DNA of 64,000 nucleotides from Cupriavidus consociatus (lineage in GTDB: Bacteria > Pseudomonadota > Gammaproteobacteria > Burkholderiales > Burkholderiaceae). The position numbers were made by a program, and so were the translations under genes. The notes below the pieces were generated by a model that was given only the letters and a program-made list of their open reading frames with translations, was not told the DNA's origin and did not search any database. Shown piece after piece: positions 26,674 to 35,869 of this stretch. Each line of letters opens with the position of its first letter. Position 1 is the first letter of the stretch. Location: positions 1 to 64,000 of the forward strand of contig NZ_JAGIQA010000004.1 in assembly GCF_017814975.1 (NCBI RefSeq). Reading direction: 5' to 3'.

Positions 26674-28997
26674 ACCCCGAACAGTTGCGCGACGCCTCGC
26701 TGCTCGAGCTGTTCGCGCTCGAAGCCGAATCGCAGGCCGAAATCCTCAACGCCGGACTGCTGGCGCTGGAGCGCAACCCGGCCGCCGCCGAGCACCTGGA
26801 GGCGTGCATGCGCGCGGCGCATTCGCTCAAGGGCGCGGCACGCATCGTCGGGCTCGACGCCGGCGTGCGCATGGCGCACGCGATGGAAGACTGCCTGGTT
26901 GCCGCGCAAGGCGGCATGCCGCTGACGGCCGTGCATATCGATGCGCTGCTGCAGGGCACCGACCTGCTGCTGCGCCTCGGCCATCCGCCCGGCGGCGATC
27001 CAGGCTGGGCCGATGGTGCCGGCCGCGCCGAGATCGATGCGGTGGTGCAGCGGCTGGGCACGCTGGATGGCGACCTGGCCTTGCCGCACTCCGCGGCTTT
27101 GCCGGCGCATCCGCTCGCGCATCGGCTGGCCGCACCCCCGACAGGGCCGGCAGACGATGCACCTGCTGTACAACCAGCGCCAGCCGCCCCCATCCCGCAG
27201 CCCCAGGCAGCGGGGCCACAGCCAACCGTTTCCGGCGAGCCGCAGGAGCGCATGCTGCGCGTCAACGCCGATGCCCTCGACCAGTTGCTGGCCCTATCCG
27301 GCGAGGCCATGGTCGAATCGCACTGGCTGCGGCCATTCGGCCAGTCGCTGCAGAAGGCCAGGCGCCAGCAGGCGCGCGCGCTGCGCGCCGCCGATGCGCT
27401 GCAGGACGCGCTGCAGGATACCCTCGCGGACAACGCCGGCGCGCGCACGGCGCTGGCCGAATTGCGGCAACTGCTCGACGACGGATATGGCGAGCTGTCG
27501 CGGCGGGCTGATGAATTCGACCAGTACGACCACCGCGCCACGCGCCTGGCGCGCCGGCTCTACGACAGCGCGCTGGGCTCGCGCATGCGCCCGCTGGCGG
27601 ATGGGCTGACCGGCTACGCGCGCATGGTCCGCGACCTGGGACGCGCGCTCGGCAAGTCCGTGCACCTGGAGCTGGTCGGCGCCGGCACGCAGGTCGACCG
27701 CGACATCCTGGAAGCGCTCGACGCCCCGCTCGCGCACTTGCTGCGCAACGCGGTGGACCACGGCATCGAGCCGCCCGCGGTGCGCCAGGCACAGGGCAAG
27801 CCGGCCGAAGGCCGGGTCACGCTGCAGGCCCGCCACAACGCCGGCCGGCTGGTGATCGAAATCTTCGACGACGGCGCCGGCGTCAACCTGGACGCATTGC
27901 GGCGCGGGATCGTGCGGCGCAACCTGGCCTCGGAAGAGACCGCGGGGCGGTTGTCGCAGGCGGAACTGCTCGACTTCCTGCTGCTGCCCGGCTTCAGCCT
28001 GCGCGACAAGGTGTCGGAAGTGTCCGGGCGCGGCGTAGGCCTGGACGCGGTCCAGGAAATGGTGCGGCGCGTGCGCGGCAACCTGCGCCTGACGCAGCAG
28101 CCCGGGCAGGGCCTGCACTTCCACCTCGAGCTGCCGCTGACGCTGTCGGTGGTGCGCACGCTGCTGGTGGAAGTCGCGGGCGAGGCCTATGCCTTCCCGC
28201 TCGGACACGTGCTGCGCGCCGCCGCGGTCGCGCGCGCGCAGATCGAACAGACCGAAGGCCACCAGCATTTCCGCCATGAGGGCCGCGCCATCGGCCTGGT
28301 CAGCGCGGCGCAGGTGATGCAGCGGCCGGAGAGCCTTGCGCACGAGCACAACGACGTGCAGGTGATCATCGTCGGCGAGGGCGAGCGCACCTACGGCATC
28401 GCGGTCGACCGCATGCTGGGCGAGCGGCTGCTGGTGGTGCAGCCCCTGCCCGCCGCGCTGGGCAAGGTGAAGGACATCGCCGCCGGCAGCCTGACAGACG
28501 ACGGCACGCCGGTACTGATCTTCGACGTGGAAGACCTGCTGCGCTCGGTCGAGAAGCTGGTCTCCGAAGGCCGCATCGAAGTCGTGCGCCACGCTGCCCA
28601 AGCCAGCGTGCAGTCGCGCGCGCGGCGCGTGCTGGTGGTCGACGATTCGCTCACCGTGCGCGAGCTGCAGCGCAAGCTGCTGGCCGGTCGCGGCTACGAT
28701 GTCGCGGTGGCGGTCGATGGCATGGACGGCTGGAACGTGCTGCGCGCCGAGCCCTTCGACCTGGTCATCACCGATATCGACATGCCGCGCATGGACGGCA
28801 TCGAACTGGTGAGCCGGATCCGCCATGACGCCGCGCTGCGCCAGCTGCCGGTGATGGTGGTCTCGTACAAGGACCGCGAGCAGGACCGCCAGCGCGGCCT
28901 GGAAGCCGGCGCGGACTATTATCTGGCGAAGGGCAGTTTCCACGACGCCGCGCTGCTCGACGCGGTGCAGGACCTGATCGGTGAGGCACGTTCATGA
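26670..28997 (+). CDS. wspE: WspE: CheA-type hybrid histidine kinase with C-terminal receiver
   Basis: A 775-residue hybrid kinase. The Hpt domain has H51 in AAHSLKGAAR. A dimerisation region, the HATPase domain (HLLRNAVDHGIEPP, FDDGAGVN, SGRGVGLDAVQ) and a CheW-like regulatory domain follow. A REC domain fills about residues 655-770 (VLVVDDSLTVRELQRKLL, DLVITDIDMPRMDG). WspE phosphorylates WspR and WspF. It overlaps wspD and wspF by 4 bases each, so the core genes are translationally coupled. Confidence 0.93.
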   Translation: MNPEQLRDASLLELFALEAESQAEILNAGLLALERNPAAAEHLEACMRAAHSLKGAARIVGLDAGVRMAHAMEDCLVAAQGGMPLTAVHIDALLQGTDLLLRLGHPPGGDPGWADGAGRAEIDAVVQRLGTLDGDLALPHSAALPAHPLAHRLAAPPTGPADDAPAVQPAPAAPIPQPQAAGPQPTVSGEPQERMLRVNADALDQLLALSGEAMVESHWLRPFGQSLQKARRQQARALRAADALQDALQDTLADNAGARTALAELRQLLDDGYGELSRRADEFDQYDHRATRLARRLYDSALGSRMRPLADGLTGYARMVRDLGRALGKSVHLELVGAGTQVDRDILEALDAPLAHLLRNAVDHGIEPPAVRQAQGKPAEGRVTLQARHNAGRLVIEIFDDGAGVNLDALRRGIVRRNLASEETAGRLSQAELLDFLLLPGFSLRDKVSEVSGRGVGLDAVQEMVRRVRGNLRLTQQPGQGLHFHLELPLTLSVVRTLLVEVAGEAYAFPLGHVLRAAAVARAQIEQTEGHQHFRHEGRAIGLVSAAQVMQRPESLAHEHNDVQVIIVGEGERTYGIAVDRMLGERLLVVQPLPAALGKVKDIAAGSLTDDGTPVLIFDVEDLLRSVEKLVSEGRIEVVRHAAQASVQSRARRVLVVDDSLTVRELQRKLLAGRGYDVAVAVDGMDGWNVLRAEPFDLVITDIDMPRMDGIELVSRIRHDAALRQLPVMVVSYKDREQDRQRGLEAGADYYLAKGSFHDAALLDAVQDLIGEARS

Positions 28998-30025
28998 AAG
29001 TCGGCATCGTCAACGACTCCCCGCTCGCCGTCGCCGCGCTGCGCCGGGCCATCGCGCTGGACCCGGCCTTCGAGCTCGCCTGGGTCGCCGTCGACGGCGA
29101 ACAGGCCGTGCAGATGGCCGCGGCCCGCACGCCGGACCTGATCCTGATGGATCTGCTGATGCCGGTGATGGACGGCGTGGAAGCCACACGCCGGATCATG
29201 GCGGCCACGCCCTGCGCGATCGTGGTGGTCACCATGGATCTCGGCCGCAATGCGGCGCAGGTGTTCGACGCGATGGGATACGGCGCCATCGACGCGGTCG
29301 ATACGCCCACGCTGACCGAAGCCGACGCACAGCTCGCTGCCGGCCCGCTGCTGCGCAAGATGCGCAATATCGGCCGGCTGCTGGCTGGCCGCGTGGCCCC
29401 GCAGCACAATCTGCGGGCCGCGCCGCGCGCCGTGGCCGCGCCGCGCCTGGTGGCGATCGGCGCCTCCGCCGGCGGCCCCGCTGCGCTGGCGGCACTGCTG
29501 GGCGCGCTGCCGGCCGACTTCGGCGCGGCGGTAGTGGCCGTGCAACACGTCGACGAGGCCTTCGCCGCGGGCATGGCCGAATGGCTTGACGGACAATGCG
29601 CGCTGCCGGTGCGCATCGCCCGCGCCGGCGACACGCCGCAGGCCGGCACGGTGCTGCTGGCCGGCACCAATGACCACCTGCGCCTGGCCAGCCCGACGCA
29701 CATGGTCTATACCGAACAACCGTGCGACTACCTGTACCGGCCCTCCATCGATGTTTTTTTTGAAAGCGTGGTCGAACACTGGCGCGGCGACGTGGTCGGC
29801 GTGCTGCTGACCGGCATGGGCCGCGACGGCGCGCTCGGCCTGAAGGCGATGCACGACCGCGGCTTCCTGACCATCGCACAAGACCGCGCCACCAGCGCCG
29901 TGTACGGCATGCCGAAGGCGGCGGCCGCACTCGGCGCGGCGGCCGAGATCCTGCCGCTGAACCGCATCGCGCCACGGCTGGTGCAGGCATGCGGCCGCAC
30001 CGGCATGGCCGCACCGCTGCCGTGA
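28994..30025 (+). CDS. wspF: WspF: CheB-type methylesterase response regulator
   Basis: A 343-residue protein with an N-terminal receiver (phospho-acceptor D53 in [13 protein letters not shown]) and a C-terminal methylesterase domain. The catalytic Ser, His and Asp are visible in [23 protein letters not shown] and [10 protein letters not shown]. WspF removes methyl groups from WspA and so damps the signal. In Pseudomonas its loss causes constitutive c-di-GMP and wrinkly colonies; the frame here is intact, so the brake should work. Confidence 0.93.
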   Translation: MKVGIVNDSPLAVAALRRAIALDPAFELAWVAVDGEQAVQMAAARTPDLILMDLLMPVMDGVEATRRIMAATPCAIVVVTMDLGRNAAQVFDAMGYGAIDAVDTPTLTEADAQLAAGPLLRKMRNIGRLLAGRVAPQHNLRAAPRAVAAPRLVAIGASAGGPAALAALLGALPADFGAAVVAVQHVDEAFAAGMAEWLDGQCALPVRIARAGDTPQAGTVLLAGTNDHLRLASPTHMVYTEQPCDYLYRPSIDVFFESVVEHWRGDVVGVLLTGMGRDGALGLKAMHDRGFLTIAQDRATSAVYGMPKAAAALGAAAEILPLNRIAPRLVQACGRTGMAAPLP

Positions 30026-30048
30026 GCACCGCCATACTGCAGAACACG

Positions 30049-30065
30049 TCCGGGCCAGGCCCGGA
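30049..30065. repeat. Hairpin in the wspF-wspR gap
   Basis: Arms TCCGGGCC and GGCCCGGA flank a single A in the only sizeable gap of the last wsp genes. No T-run follows, so it is more likely an mRNA stability or processing element than a terminator. Confidence 0.5.
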
Positions 30066-30089
30066 AGCGCAACACCCCAGGATGACAGC

Positions 30090-31106
30090 ATGAACTCGCA
30101 ACACCCTGCCCTCGCCTCTAACGCATCGGACTACCAGGTCATGGTGCTGCTGGTGGACGACCAGGCCATGGTCGGCGAAGCGGTACGCCGCGCGCTGTCC
30201 ACCGAGCCCGACATCGATTTCCACTATTGCTCGCAGCCCGACGAAGCCGTCGCCGTGGCGCAGCGCACCAGACCCACGGTGATCCTGCAGGACCTGGTCA
30301 TGCCGGGCGTCGACGGCCTGACGCTGGTCCGCCATTACCGCGAGAACGCCGCCACGCGCGATATCCCGATCATCGTGCTGTCGACCAAGGAAGAGGCGTC
30401 GATGAAGAGCGCGGCTTTCGGCGCCGGCGCCAATGACTACCTGGTCAAGCTGCCCGACAGCATCGAGCTGATCGCGCGCATCCGCTACCACTCGCGCTCG
30501 TACCTGAACCTGCTGCAGCGCGACGAAGCCTACCGCGCGCTGCGGCAAAGCCAGCAGCAGCTGCTCGAGACCAACCTGGAACTGCAGCGGCTGACCAACT
30601 CGGACGGCCTCACCGGGCTGTCCAACCGCCGCTACTTCGACGAATACCTTGGCGCGGAATGGCGCCGCGCGCAGCGCGAGCAGACGCAGCTGGCGCTGGT
30701 GATGATCGATGTCGACGCCTTCAAGGCCTACAACGATACCTACGGCCACGTCGCCGGCGACGACGTGCTGCGGCGCGTGGCCGCGGTAATCAAGGACAAC
30801 TGCACGCGAGCGTCGGACCTGCCCGCGCGCTTCGGCGGCGAAGAGTTCGCGATGGTGCTGCCGGGCACCTCGCCCGGCGGCGTGCGGCTGCTCGCCGAGA
30901 AAGTGCGGCGCGCGGTGCAGGACCTTGCCATCGCCCACAGCGGCTCGCCCACCAGCCGCTGCGTGACCGTCAGCATCGGCGGCGCGCTGCTGGTGCCGCA
31001 GGCCGGCGAGCCGTCGAGCCGGCTGGTGGAAGTCGCTGATGCGGGGCTGTACCAGGCCAAGCGCAACGGGCGCAACCAGGTCATGATGTCTCTGCCTCAG
31101 GGATGA
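30090..31106 (+). CDS. wspR: WspR: response-regulator diguanylate cyclase
   Basis: A 338-residue protein with an N-terminal receiver (D68 in [13 protein letters not shown]), a coiled-coil stalk (about 140-170, rich in Leu/Gln) and a GGDEF domain. The active-site motif is GGEEF at 249-253 and the inhibitory site RxxD is R240-A-S-D243, so it should be an active cyclase with product inhibition. Phosphorylation by WspE is expected to drive clustering and c-di-GMP synthesis. GGATGACAGC precedes the start, 64 bases after wspF, and unlike its siblings it does not overlap its neighbour. Confidence 0.94.
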   Translation: MNSQHPALASNASDYQVMVLLVDDQAMVGEAVRRALSTEPDIDFHYCSQPDEAVAVAQRTRPTVILQDLVMPGVDGLTLVRHYRENAATRDIPIIVLSTKEEASMKSAAFGAGANDYLVKLPDSIELIARIRYHSRSYLNLLQRDEAYRALRQSQQQLLETNLELQRLTNSDGLTGLSNRRYFDEYLGAEWRRAQREQTQLALVMIDVDAFKAYNDTYGHVAGDDVLRRVAAVIKDNCTRASDLPARFGGEEFAMVLPGTSPGGVRLLAEKVRRAVQDLAIAHSGSPTSRCVTVSIGGALLVPQAGEPSSRLVEVADAGLYQAKRNGRNQVMMSLPQG

Positions 31107-31494
31107 GCCCGATCGCGCCAAAACCTTTGCCTTAATGACGGCGTCAATGGCGGCGACATACCGGTTGCAACAACCGGTTACACAGTAATTGCCGCTGGCC
31201 CGCACAAGTCGGCGCGTCGGGCCAACCGCCGCCAATCTATACCCGGTCACGCGTTGCCGTATTTCGGACGCATTGTGGGCACTGTGCCTGTGGGATTCCT
31301 CCGACAGGGAATTCGGAGCCGCGCGCCTGTCTCCTACCTACCTTCATACCTATCGTTGCATCACGGCAGCTGCATCCATGGCACGCGCGCTCGCCGCGCC
31401 TGCACAGTGCAGACGGCCAACTGGCCACGCTACCGGCAACCCCGCCCGCGGCATGGGCCAGCTCGTCTCTGATTCCAACGGTAAGAGGTGACCC
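31107..31494. other. 388-base gap with palindromes, upstream of the DUF4397 lipoprotein
   Basis: No credible coding region. It contains TGACG-G-CGTCA (31135-31145) and the perfect 8-3-8 palindrome ACCGGTTG-CAA-CAACCGGT (31160-31178). The second could be an operator or a weak hairpin after wspR. I could not choose a promoter for the lipoprotein gene. Confidence 0.6.
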
Positions 31495-32274
31495 ATGTTC
31501 CGATCCAAGACCAGTCTTATCCTCGGCCTCATGCTGGCCGCAACGGCAGTCCTGTCGGCCTGTGGCGGCGGCGATGACGGTATCGACGATCGCATCGGCC
31601 TGAGCAAGCCGAGCATCCGCGCGATCCATGCGATCACCGGCGGCCCCAACGTCGACATCCGCCAGAACGGCGTGCTGACCAGCTTCACCAACAAGCCGTA
31701 CAAGTTCGTCTCGACCTACTTCAACGTCGAAACCGGCAACCAGCTGATCTCGTTCAACACTACCGGCACGCAGACCGAACTCGGCCGCGCCACCATTGTG
31801 GCCGCCACCGGCCACAAGTACACCGTGGTCGCACTGCCGGGCTCGACCGGCGCCGAAGTGCTGCAGATCGACGATCCGTTCGAAAAGGGCCTGCTGTCGA
31901 ACAAGGCGCGCGTGCGCACGCTGAATGCGTCGTTCAATGCGCAGAACGTCGACTTCTATCTGACCATGCCGGCGATCGACCTCAATTCGGTCGGCCCGAA
32001 CTTCAGCAACGTGGGCTACAAGCAGGCCTCGCCGGCTTCCGGGTCGGACTCGGTCGACATGGACGGCGGCACCTATCGCCTGCGTATTACCACTGCGGGC
32101 ACCAAGACCGTGATCTTTGATTCGGGCACGCTGACGCTGGCCAACAACGCCGACTGGCTGATCTCCACCATTCCGACTGACGGCATCGGCGCGACCGTGC
32201 CGAACAAGATCAAGGTGCTGGTGGCACGCGGCGATGACGAGTCGCAAGCCGGCCTGGAGCTGGTATCGCAATAA
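31495..32274 (+). CDS. DUF4397 lipoprotein
   Basis: A 259-residue protein with a lipoprotein signal peptide: basic start, hydrophobic core, and lipobox LSAC (Cys about 23) followed by a Gly/Asp-rich linker. The mature part is beta-rich and contains SIRAIHAITGGPNVDIRQNG, the opening of DUF4397 domains. These proteins are surface or periplasmic, with no established activity. GGTAAGAGGTG precedes the ATG. Placement after the Wsp operon is suggestive of an envelope or biofilm role, but a large gap separates them. A strong terminator follows. Confidence 0.82.
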   Translation: MFRSKTSLILGLMLAATAVLSACGGGDDGIDDRIGLSKPSIRAIHAITGGPNVDIRQNGVLTSFTNKPYKFVSTYFNVETGNQLISFNTTGTQTELGRATIVAATGHKYTVVALPGSTGAEVLQIDDPFEKGLLSNKARVRTLNASFNAQNVDFYLTMPAIDLNSVGPNFSNVGYKQASPASGSDSVDMDGGTYRLRITTAGTKTVIFDSGTLTLANNADWLISTIPTDGIGATVPNKIKVLVARGDDESQAGLELVSQ

Positions 32275-32320
32275 CGCGACAAGCATGATCCTGTCGTGCC
32301 AGGCGCACGGACAGGCGCCG

Positions 32321-32353
32321 CAGGCCGGTCCATTGGACCGGCCTGTTTTTTTT
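32321..32353 (+). terminator. Intrinsic terminator after the DUF4397 gene
   Basis: CAGGCCGGTC and GACCGGCCTG form a perfect 10-base stem around CATTG, followed by eight Ts. Confidence 0.95.
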
Positions 32354-32362
32354 CAGGCGACA

Positions 32363-32391
32363 TTGAGGCGCCAAAACCTGTACGCTATCGA
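32363..32391 (+). promoter_or_regulatory. Putative promoter of the glyoxalase-fold gene
   Basis: TTGAGG (32363-32368), 17 bases, then TATCGA (32386-32391). Both hexamers match consensus 4 of 6. It sits directly after the preceding terminator and about 80 bases before the start at 32473. Confidence 0.4.
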
Positions 32392-32472
32392 CGTGGGACG
32401 CGCGTGGCGTCCATATCCGTCACGGCACGCCGACGCGCTGGTCCCTGCACACAGCTTTGGGAGATTGCGGAC

Positions 32473-32841
32473 ATGGCTATCCAGCTCAATCACACCATCG
32501 TGTTTTCCCATGACAAGAAGGTGTCGGCGGACTTCCTCTGCGAGATTCTGGGGCGCCCCGCGGCAGTGCCGTTCGGGCCATTTCTCGCCGTCCGGCTCGA
32601 CAACAGCGTCACCCTGGACTTCATGGACGCCGAAGGCGATGTTGCCCTGCAGCACTATGCCTTCCTGCTCAGCGACGCCGAGTTCGACCAGAGCTTTGCC
32701 CGCATACGTGCGCGCAACCTGATGTACTGGGCTGACCCATACCGCCGCCGCCCAGAAGAGGTCAGCACCGACGATGGCGGCCGCCGGATCTATTTCGAGG
32801 ATCCGAGCAAGCATTTCCTGGAGATCTTCACCAGGGAATGA
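32473..32841 (+). CDS. VOC/glyoxalase-fold protein
   Basis: A 122-residue single VOC domain. It begins MAIQLNHTIVFSHDKKVSAD and ends with the strand YFEDPSKHFLEIFTRE, which carries the usual C-terminal metal-ligand Glu. The His near the start (NHTIVF) and the ALQHYAF motif give further candidate ligands. Such proteins include dioxygenases, lyases and resistance proteins; nothing here picks one. The frame is open to 32296, but only the ATG at 32473 gives a normal VOC start. Confidence 0.8.
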   Translation: MAIQLNHTIVFSHDKKVSADFLCEILGRPAAVPFGPFLAVRLDNSVTLDFMDAEGDVALQHYAFLLSDAEFDQSFARIRARNLMYWADPYRRRPEEVSTDDGGRRIYFEDPSKHFLEIFTRE

Positions 32842-32844
32842 CGT

Positions 32845-33153
32845 TCAGGCCTGCTCGCTCTCGTCCGGCGCCAACTCAGCCTTCAGCACCGCAAGGTGCG
32901 AGATGTACTGCTCCAGTTCGGCACGCCCGCGCTCCGTGATGCAGTACACGCGGCCGCTGCCTTCGACCAGCTCGGCGGTAATGGCACGCGCCATCATCAG
33001 GCTGCGCAACACCGGCCGCAGCGAGCGGATGTTCTTGTCGATGCCCCGTTCGCGCAGGCGTTCGACCAGGCTCAGCACCGTCGAAGGACTCGACTGCACG
33101 AGCTTGAGGACGTAGATACGTGAAAAGAAACGGTCAAGGGTTGGCGGTTTCAT
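32845..33153 (-). CDS. PadR-like winged-helix regulator
   Basis: A 102-residue protein starting MKPPTLDRFFSRIYVLKLVQ. It is a small winged helix (SLVERLRERGIDKNIRSLRP, wing VEGSGRVYCITERGRAELEQ) with a short C-terminal helix. It resembles small PadR-family regulators. The frame is open to 33363, but that part contains a hairpin and reads as low-complexity; a start at 33189 (MFPAPS) cannot be excluded. No ribosome binding site decides it. The gene converges with the VOC gene, whose stop is 3 bases away. Confidence 0.65.
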   Translation of the reverse strand: MKPPTLDRFFSRIYVLKLVQSSPSTVLSLVERLRERGIDKNIRSLRPVLRSLMMARAITAELVEGSGRVYCITERGRAELEQYISHLAVLKAELAPDESEQA

Positions 33154-33271
33154 GGGCGCAGTCGGCGCACCCGATGGTGCGGGAAACATGATCATCATGC
33201 GCAGCCCATGACTGCTGCCGCAGTCGGGCACTCTCTTGTCGTGATGGCGGGCCGCGCGGCCAGCGCCAATG

Positions 33272-33298
33272 AAGAACGGGGTGCACAAAGGCACCCCG
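33272..33298 (-). terminator. Probable terminator of tctBA
   Basis: On the minus strand CGGGGTGC pairs with GCACCCCG around CTTTGT, followed by TTCTTC. It is about 75 bases past the tctA stop. The T-tract is imperfect. Confidence 0.5.
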
Positions 33299-33371
33299 AA
33301 ACGCTTGCGTTGTGATGCGCCGCCCGGGATGAACCGTTCCGACGGCGCATTCCCGGGGAGCATGTGCGGCG

Positions 33372-34874
33372 CTATTCTTCCTGGAACGCCTCTTCGCGCT
33401 TGGCCTTGATCGACGGCAGGGCCACCACCGCCACCAGTGCGGCAGCCGCGATCAGCAGGCCGACCGACAGCGGGCGCGTCACGAACACGCTGAAGTCACC
33501 ACGCGACAGCAGCAGCGAGCGGCGGAAGTTCTCCTCCATCATCGGCCCCAGCACGAAGCCCAGCAGCAGCGGCGCGGGCTCGCACTTGAGCTTCAGGAAC
33601 AGGTAGCCGATGATGCCGAAGCCGGCAGCCATGAACACGTCGAAGGTCTGGTTGTTGACCGAGTAGACGCCAATGCAGCAAAACGTCAGGATGGCCGGGT
33701 ACAGGAAGCGATACGGCACGGTCAGCAGCTTCACCCAGATACCGATCATCGGCAGGTTCAGGATGATCAGCATCAGGTTGCCGATCCACATCGAGGCGAT
33801 CAGGCCCCAGAACAGCGACGGGTTGCTGGTCATCACCTGCGGACCGGGCTGGATGTTGTGGATCGTCATTGCGCCAACCATCAGCGCCATCACCGCATTG
33901 GGCGGAATGCCCAGCGTCAGCAGCGGGATGAACGAGGTCTGCGCCGCGGCATTGTTGGCCGATTCCGGACCCGCCACGCCTTCGATCGCGCCCTTGCCGA
34001 ACTCGTGCGCAAACCTGGAGGTCTTCTTCTCCAGCGAGTAGGCCGCGAACGATGCCAGCGCCGCACCGCCGCCCGGCAGGATGCCCAGCGCCGAGCCCAG
34101 CGCCGTGCCGCGCAGCACCGCGGGAATCATGCGCCTGAAGTCGTCCCTCGTCGGGAACAGGTTGGTGACCTTGTTGGTGAAGGTCTCGCGGGCTTCCTTC
34201 TGCTCCAGGTTGGCAATGATTTCCGCGAAGCCGAACATGCCCATGGCCAGAGCCACGAAGTCGATACCGTCCGTCAGTTCCGGCACGTCGAACGAGAAGC
34301 GTGCGGCGCCCGAATTCACGTCGGTGCCGATCAGGCCCAGCAGCAGGCCCAGCACGATCATCGAGATCGCCTTGGGCAGCGAGCCCGACGCCAGCACCAC
34401 GGCACCGATCAGGCCCAGCACCATCAGCGAGAAGTACTCGGCGGGACCGAACTTGAACGCGATTTCCGACAACGGCGTGGCAAACGCGGCCAGGATCAGC
34501 GTGGCAACGCAACCGGCGAAGAACGAACCCAGCCCGGCGGTGGCCAGTGCCACGCCCGCTCGCCCTCGTCTTGCCATCTGGTAGCCATCAATGGTTGTCA
34601 CCACCGACGACGATTCGCCCGGCAGGTTCACCAGGATGGCGGTGGTCGAACCGCCGTACTGCGCGCCGTAGTAGATGCCGGCCAGCATGATCAGCGCGGC
34701 CACCGGCGGCAGCGTGTAGGTGATCGGCAGCAGCATGGCGATGGTGGCCAGCGGCCCCAGGCCCGGCAGCACGCCGATCAGGGTACCCAGCACGCAGCCG
34801 AGGAAGGCGTAGGCCAGGTTCTGCAGCGACAAGGCCGTGGAAAAGCCCAGCGCAAGATGGTCAAACAATTCCAT
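33372..34874 (-). CDS. tctA: Tripartite tricarboxylate transporter, large membrane subunit TctA
   Basis: A 500-residue protein with about twelve hydrophobic segments. TctA hallmarks are FLGCVLGTLIGVLPGLGP, AGIYYGAQYGGSTTAILVNL and ALGILPGGGAALASF (the two inverted half-repeats). It forms the secondary-transport channel that works with TctB and a periplasmic Bug receptor. The start ATG at 34874 follows a GAGGAG-like sequence; the frame is open to 34949. It lies 13 bases after tctB. No tctC accompanies the pair, so an unlinked receptor, for example the Bug protein at 10123, must serve it. Confidence 0.93.
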   Translation of the reverse strand: MELFDHLALGFSTALSLQNLAYAFLGCVLGTLIGVLPGLGPLATIAMLLPITYTLPPVAALIMLAGIYYGAQYGGSTTAILVNLPGESSSVVTTIDGYQMARRGRAGVALATAGLGSFFAGCVATLILAAFATPLSEIAFKFGPAEYFSLMVLGLIGAVVLASGSLPKAISMIVLGLLLGLIGTDVNSGAARFSFDVPELTDGIDFVALAMGMFGFAEIIANLEQKEARETFTNKVTNLFPTRDDFRRMIPAVLRGTALGSALGILPGGGAALASFAAYSLEKKTSRFAHEFGKGAIEGVAGPESANNAAAQTSFIPLLTLGIPPNAVMALMVGAMTIHNIQPGPQVMTSNPSLFWGLIASMWIGNLMLIILNLPMIGIWVKLLTVPYRFLYPAILTFCCIGVYSVNNQTFDVFMAAGFGIIGYLFLKLKCEPAPLLLGFVLGPMMEENFRRSLLLSRGDFSVFVTRPLSVGLLIAAAALVAVVALPSIKAKREEAFQEE

Positions 34875-34887
34875 GGTGTGCGACTCC

Positions 34888-35349
34888 TCAGGTGGCCAGG
34901 AAAGCCGGCCAAACCGGCATCTGCAGGTTGATGCCATAGACGAAGGCACCGAGGCTGATCAGCACCAGCACTACGCCGTTAAGCAACGCGCCCTTCCAGC
35001 TGAACTCGTGGCTCGCCATCGAGGACACCAGCACCAGCACGAATACCGACAGCACCATGCCGAGCGGCTTGAGCAGCAGGCCGAACAGCACGACCGAACC
35101 CAGGATCCACAGCAGGGTCTTCAGGTCCCAGCGGGCAAGGTGGTCTTCCTCGCCCCTGGACGAGAGCGAGCCCAGCAGCACGACCGCGCCCAGCACGGCG
35201 AGCACCAGGCCCAGCAGGAAGGGGAAATATCCGGGTCCCATCTTCGCCGCCGTTCCCATGGAATAGCCGCGTGCGACCCAGGAAAAGCCCAGACCGACCA
35301 GGATAAACATCAGGCCGGAGGCAAAGTCCTTTTGGCTGCGTATGCGCAA
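34888..35349 (-). CDS. tctB: Tripartite tricarboxylate transporter, small membrane subunit TctB
   Basis: A 153-residue protein with four hydrophobic segments (FASGLMFILVGLGFSWVARG, GPGYFPFLLGLVLAVLGAVV and others). The start is chosen as TTG at 35349 because GAGGAGAA lies 5 bases upstream (35355-35362); the in-frame TTG at 35364 would place the ribosome binding site inside the coding region. It should insert beside TctA in the inner membrane. Confidence 0.88.
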   Translation of the reverse strand: MRIRSQKDFASGLMFILVGLGFSWVARGYSMGTAAKMGPGYFPFLLGLVLAVLGAVVLLGSLSSRGEEDHLARWDLKTLLWILGSVVLFGLLLKPLGMVLSVFVLVLVSSMASHEFSWKGALLNGVVLVLISLGAFVYGINLQMPVWPAFLAT

Positions 35350-35869
35350 AACGATTCTCCTCAAAGTTCATGAAATGCGTGGAGGGGACGTGCGCGGGCT
35401 CTGGCGCAACGCGGCATGCCAGGGGCATGGTTCCCGACCGTTGGAACGAACCTTAAAGAGGTGATCTTTCAGCGCCCTTTCATTTGTCCTGGTTTACGGG
35501 TATTTACCGATGCACCTTGAAATAAGGGGTTTTTTGATGGAATAAGTTGTTGAATACATCACGATGTGATGTATTTGTTCGCGTTGCTTTTTGTAGGGGA
35601 AATGGTGGCCGGCGCAGGCGGTATGAGGATACTTTTGGCCTGCCGAATAAGACGGCGCGCGCGCTTGCATCAGGGCAAGGCGCGGCCGTTAAGACGCGCT
35701 AGATTGTGCGAGCGCGTGTGCTGGGAGGGAGTGCCAGCGGTGGCAGGATGACAGGTTGATCTTTCGAATGGCTTTCAGGGGGATTATTTTCCTTGGCGCT
35801 GCGGCTTGGCATCTGCCGGATATTTGATATGCGGATAGGTCCAGCCGCAGCACAGAACTAAAAAAAACC
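35350..35869. other. 520-base AT-richer gap with an operator-like palindrome
   Basis: No credible gene. Base composition is lower in GC from about 35460 to 35870 than in the surroundings. It contains the 10-3-10 palindrome at 35554-35576 and presumably the tctBA promoter. Confidence 0.6.
35554..35576. promoter_or_regulatory. Perfect 10-3-10 palindrome upstream of tctBA
   Basis: AATACATCAC and GTGATGTATT flank GAT. It lies about 205 bases upstream of the tctB start. Size and perfection fit a dimeric repressor or activator site; no regulator gene is adjacent. Confidence 0.55.
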
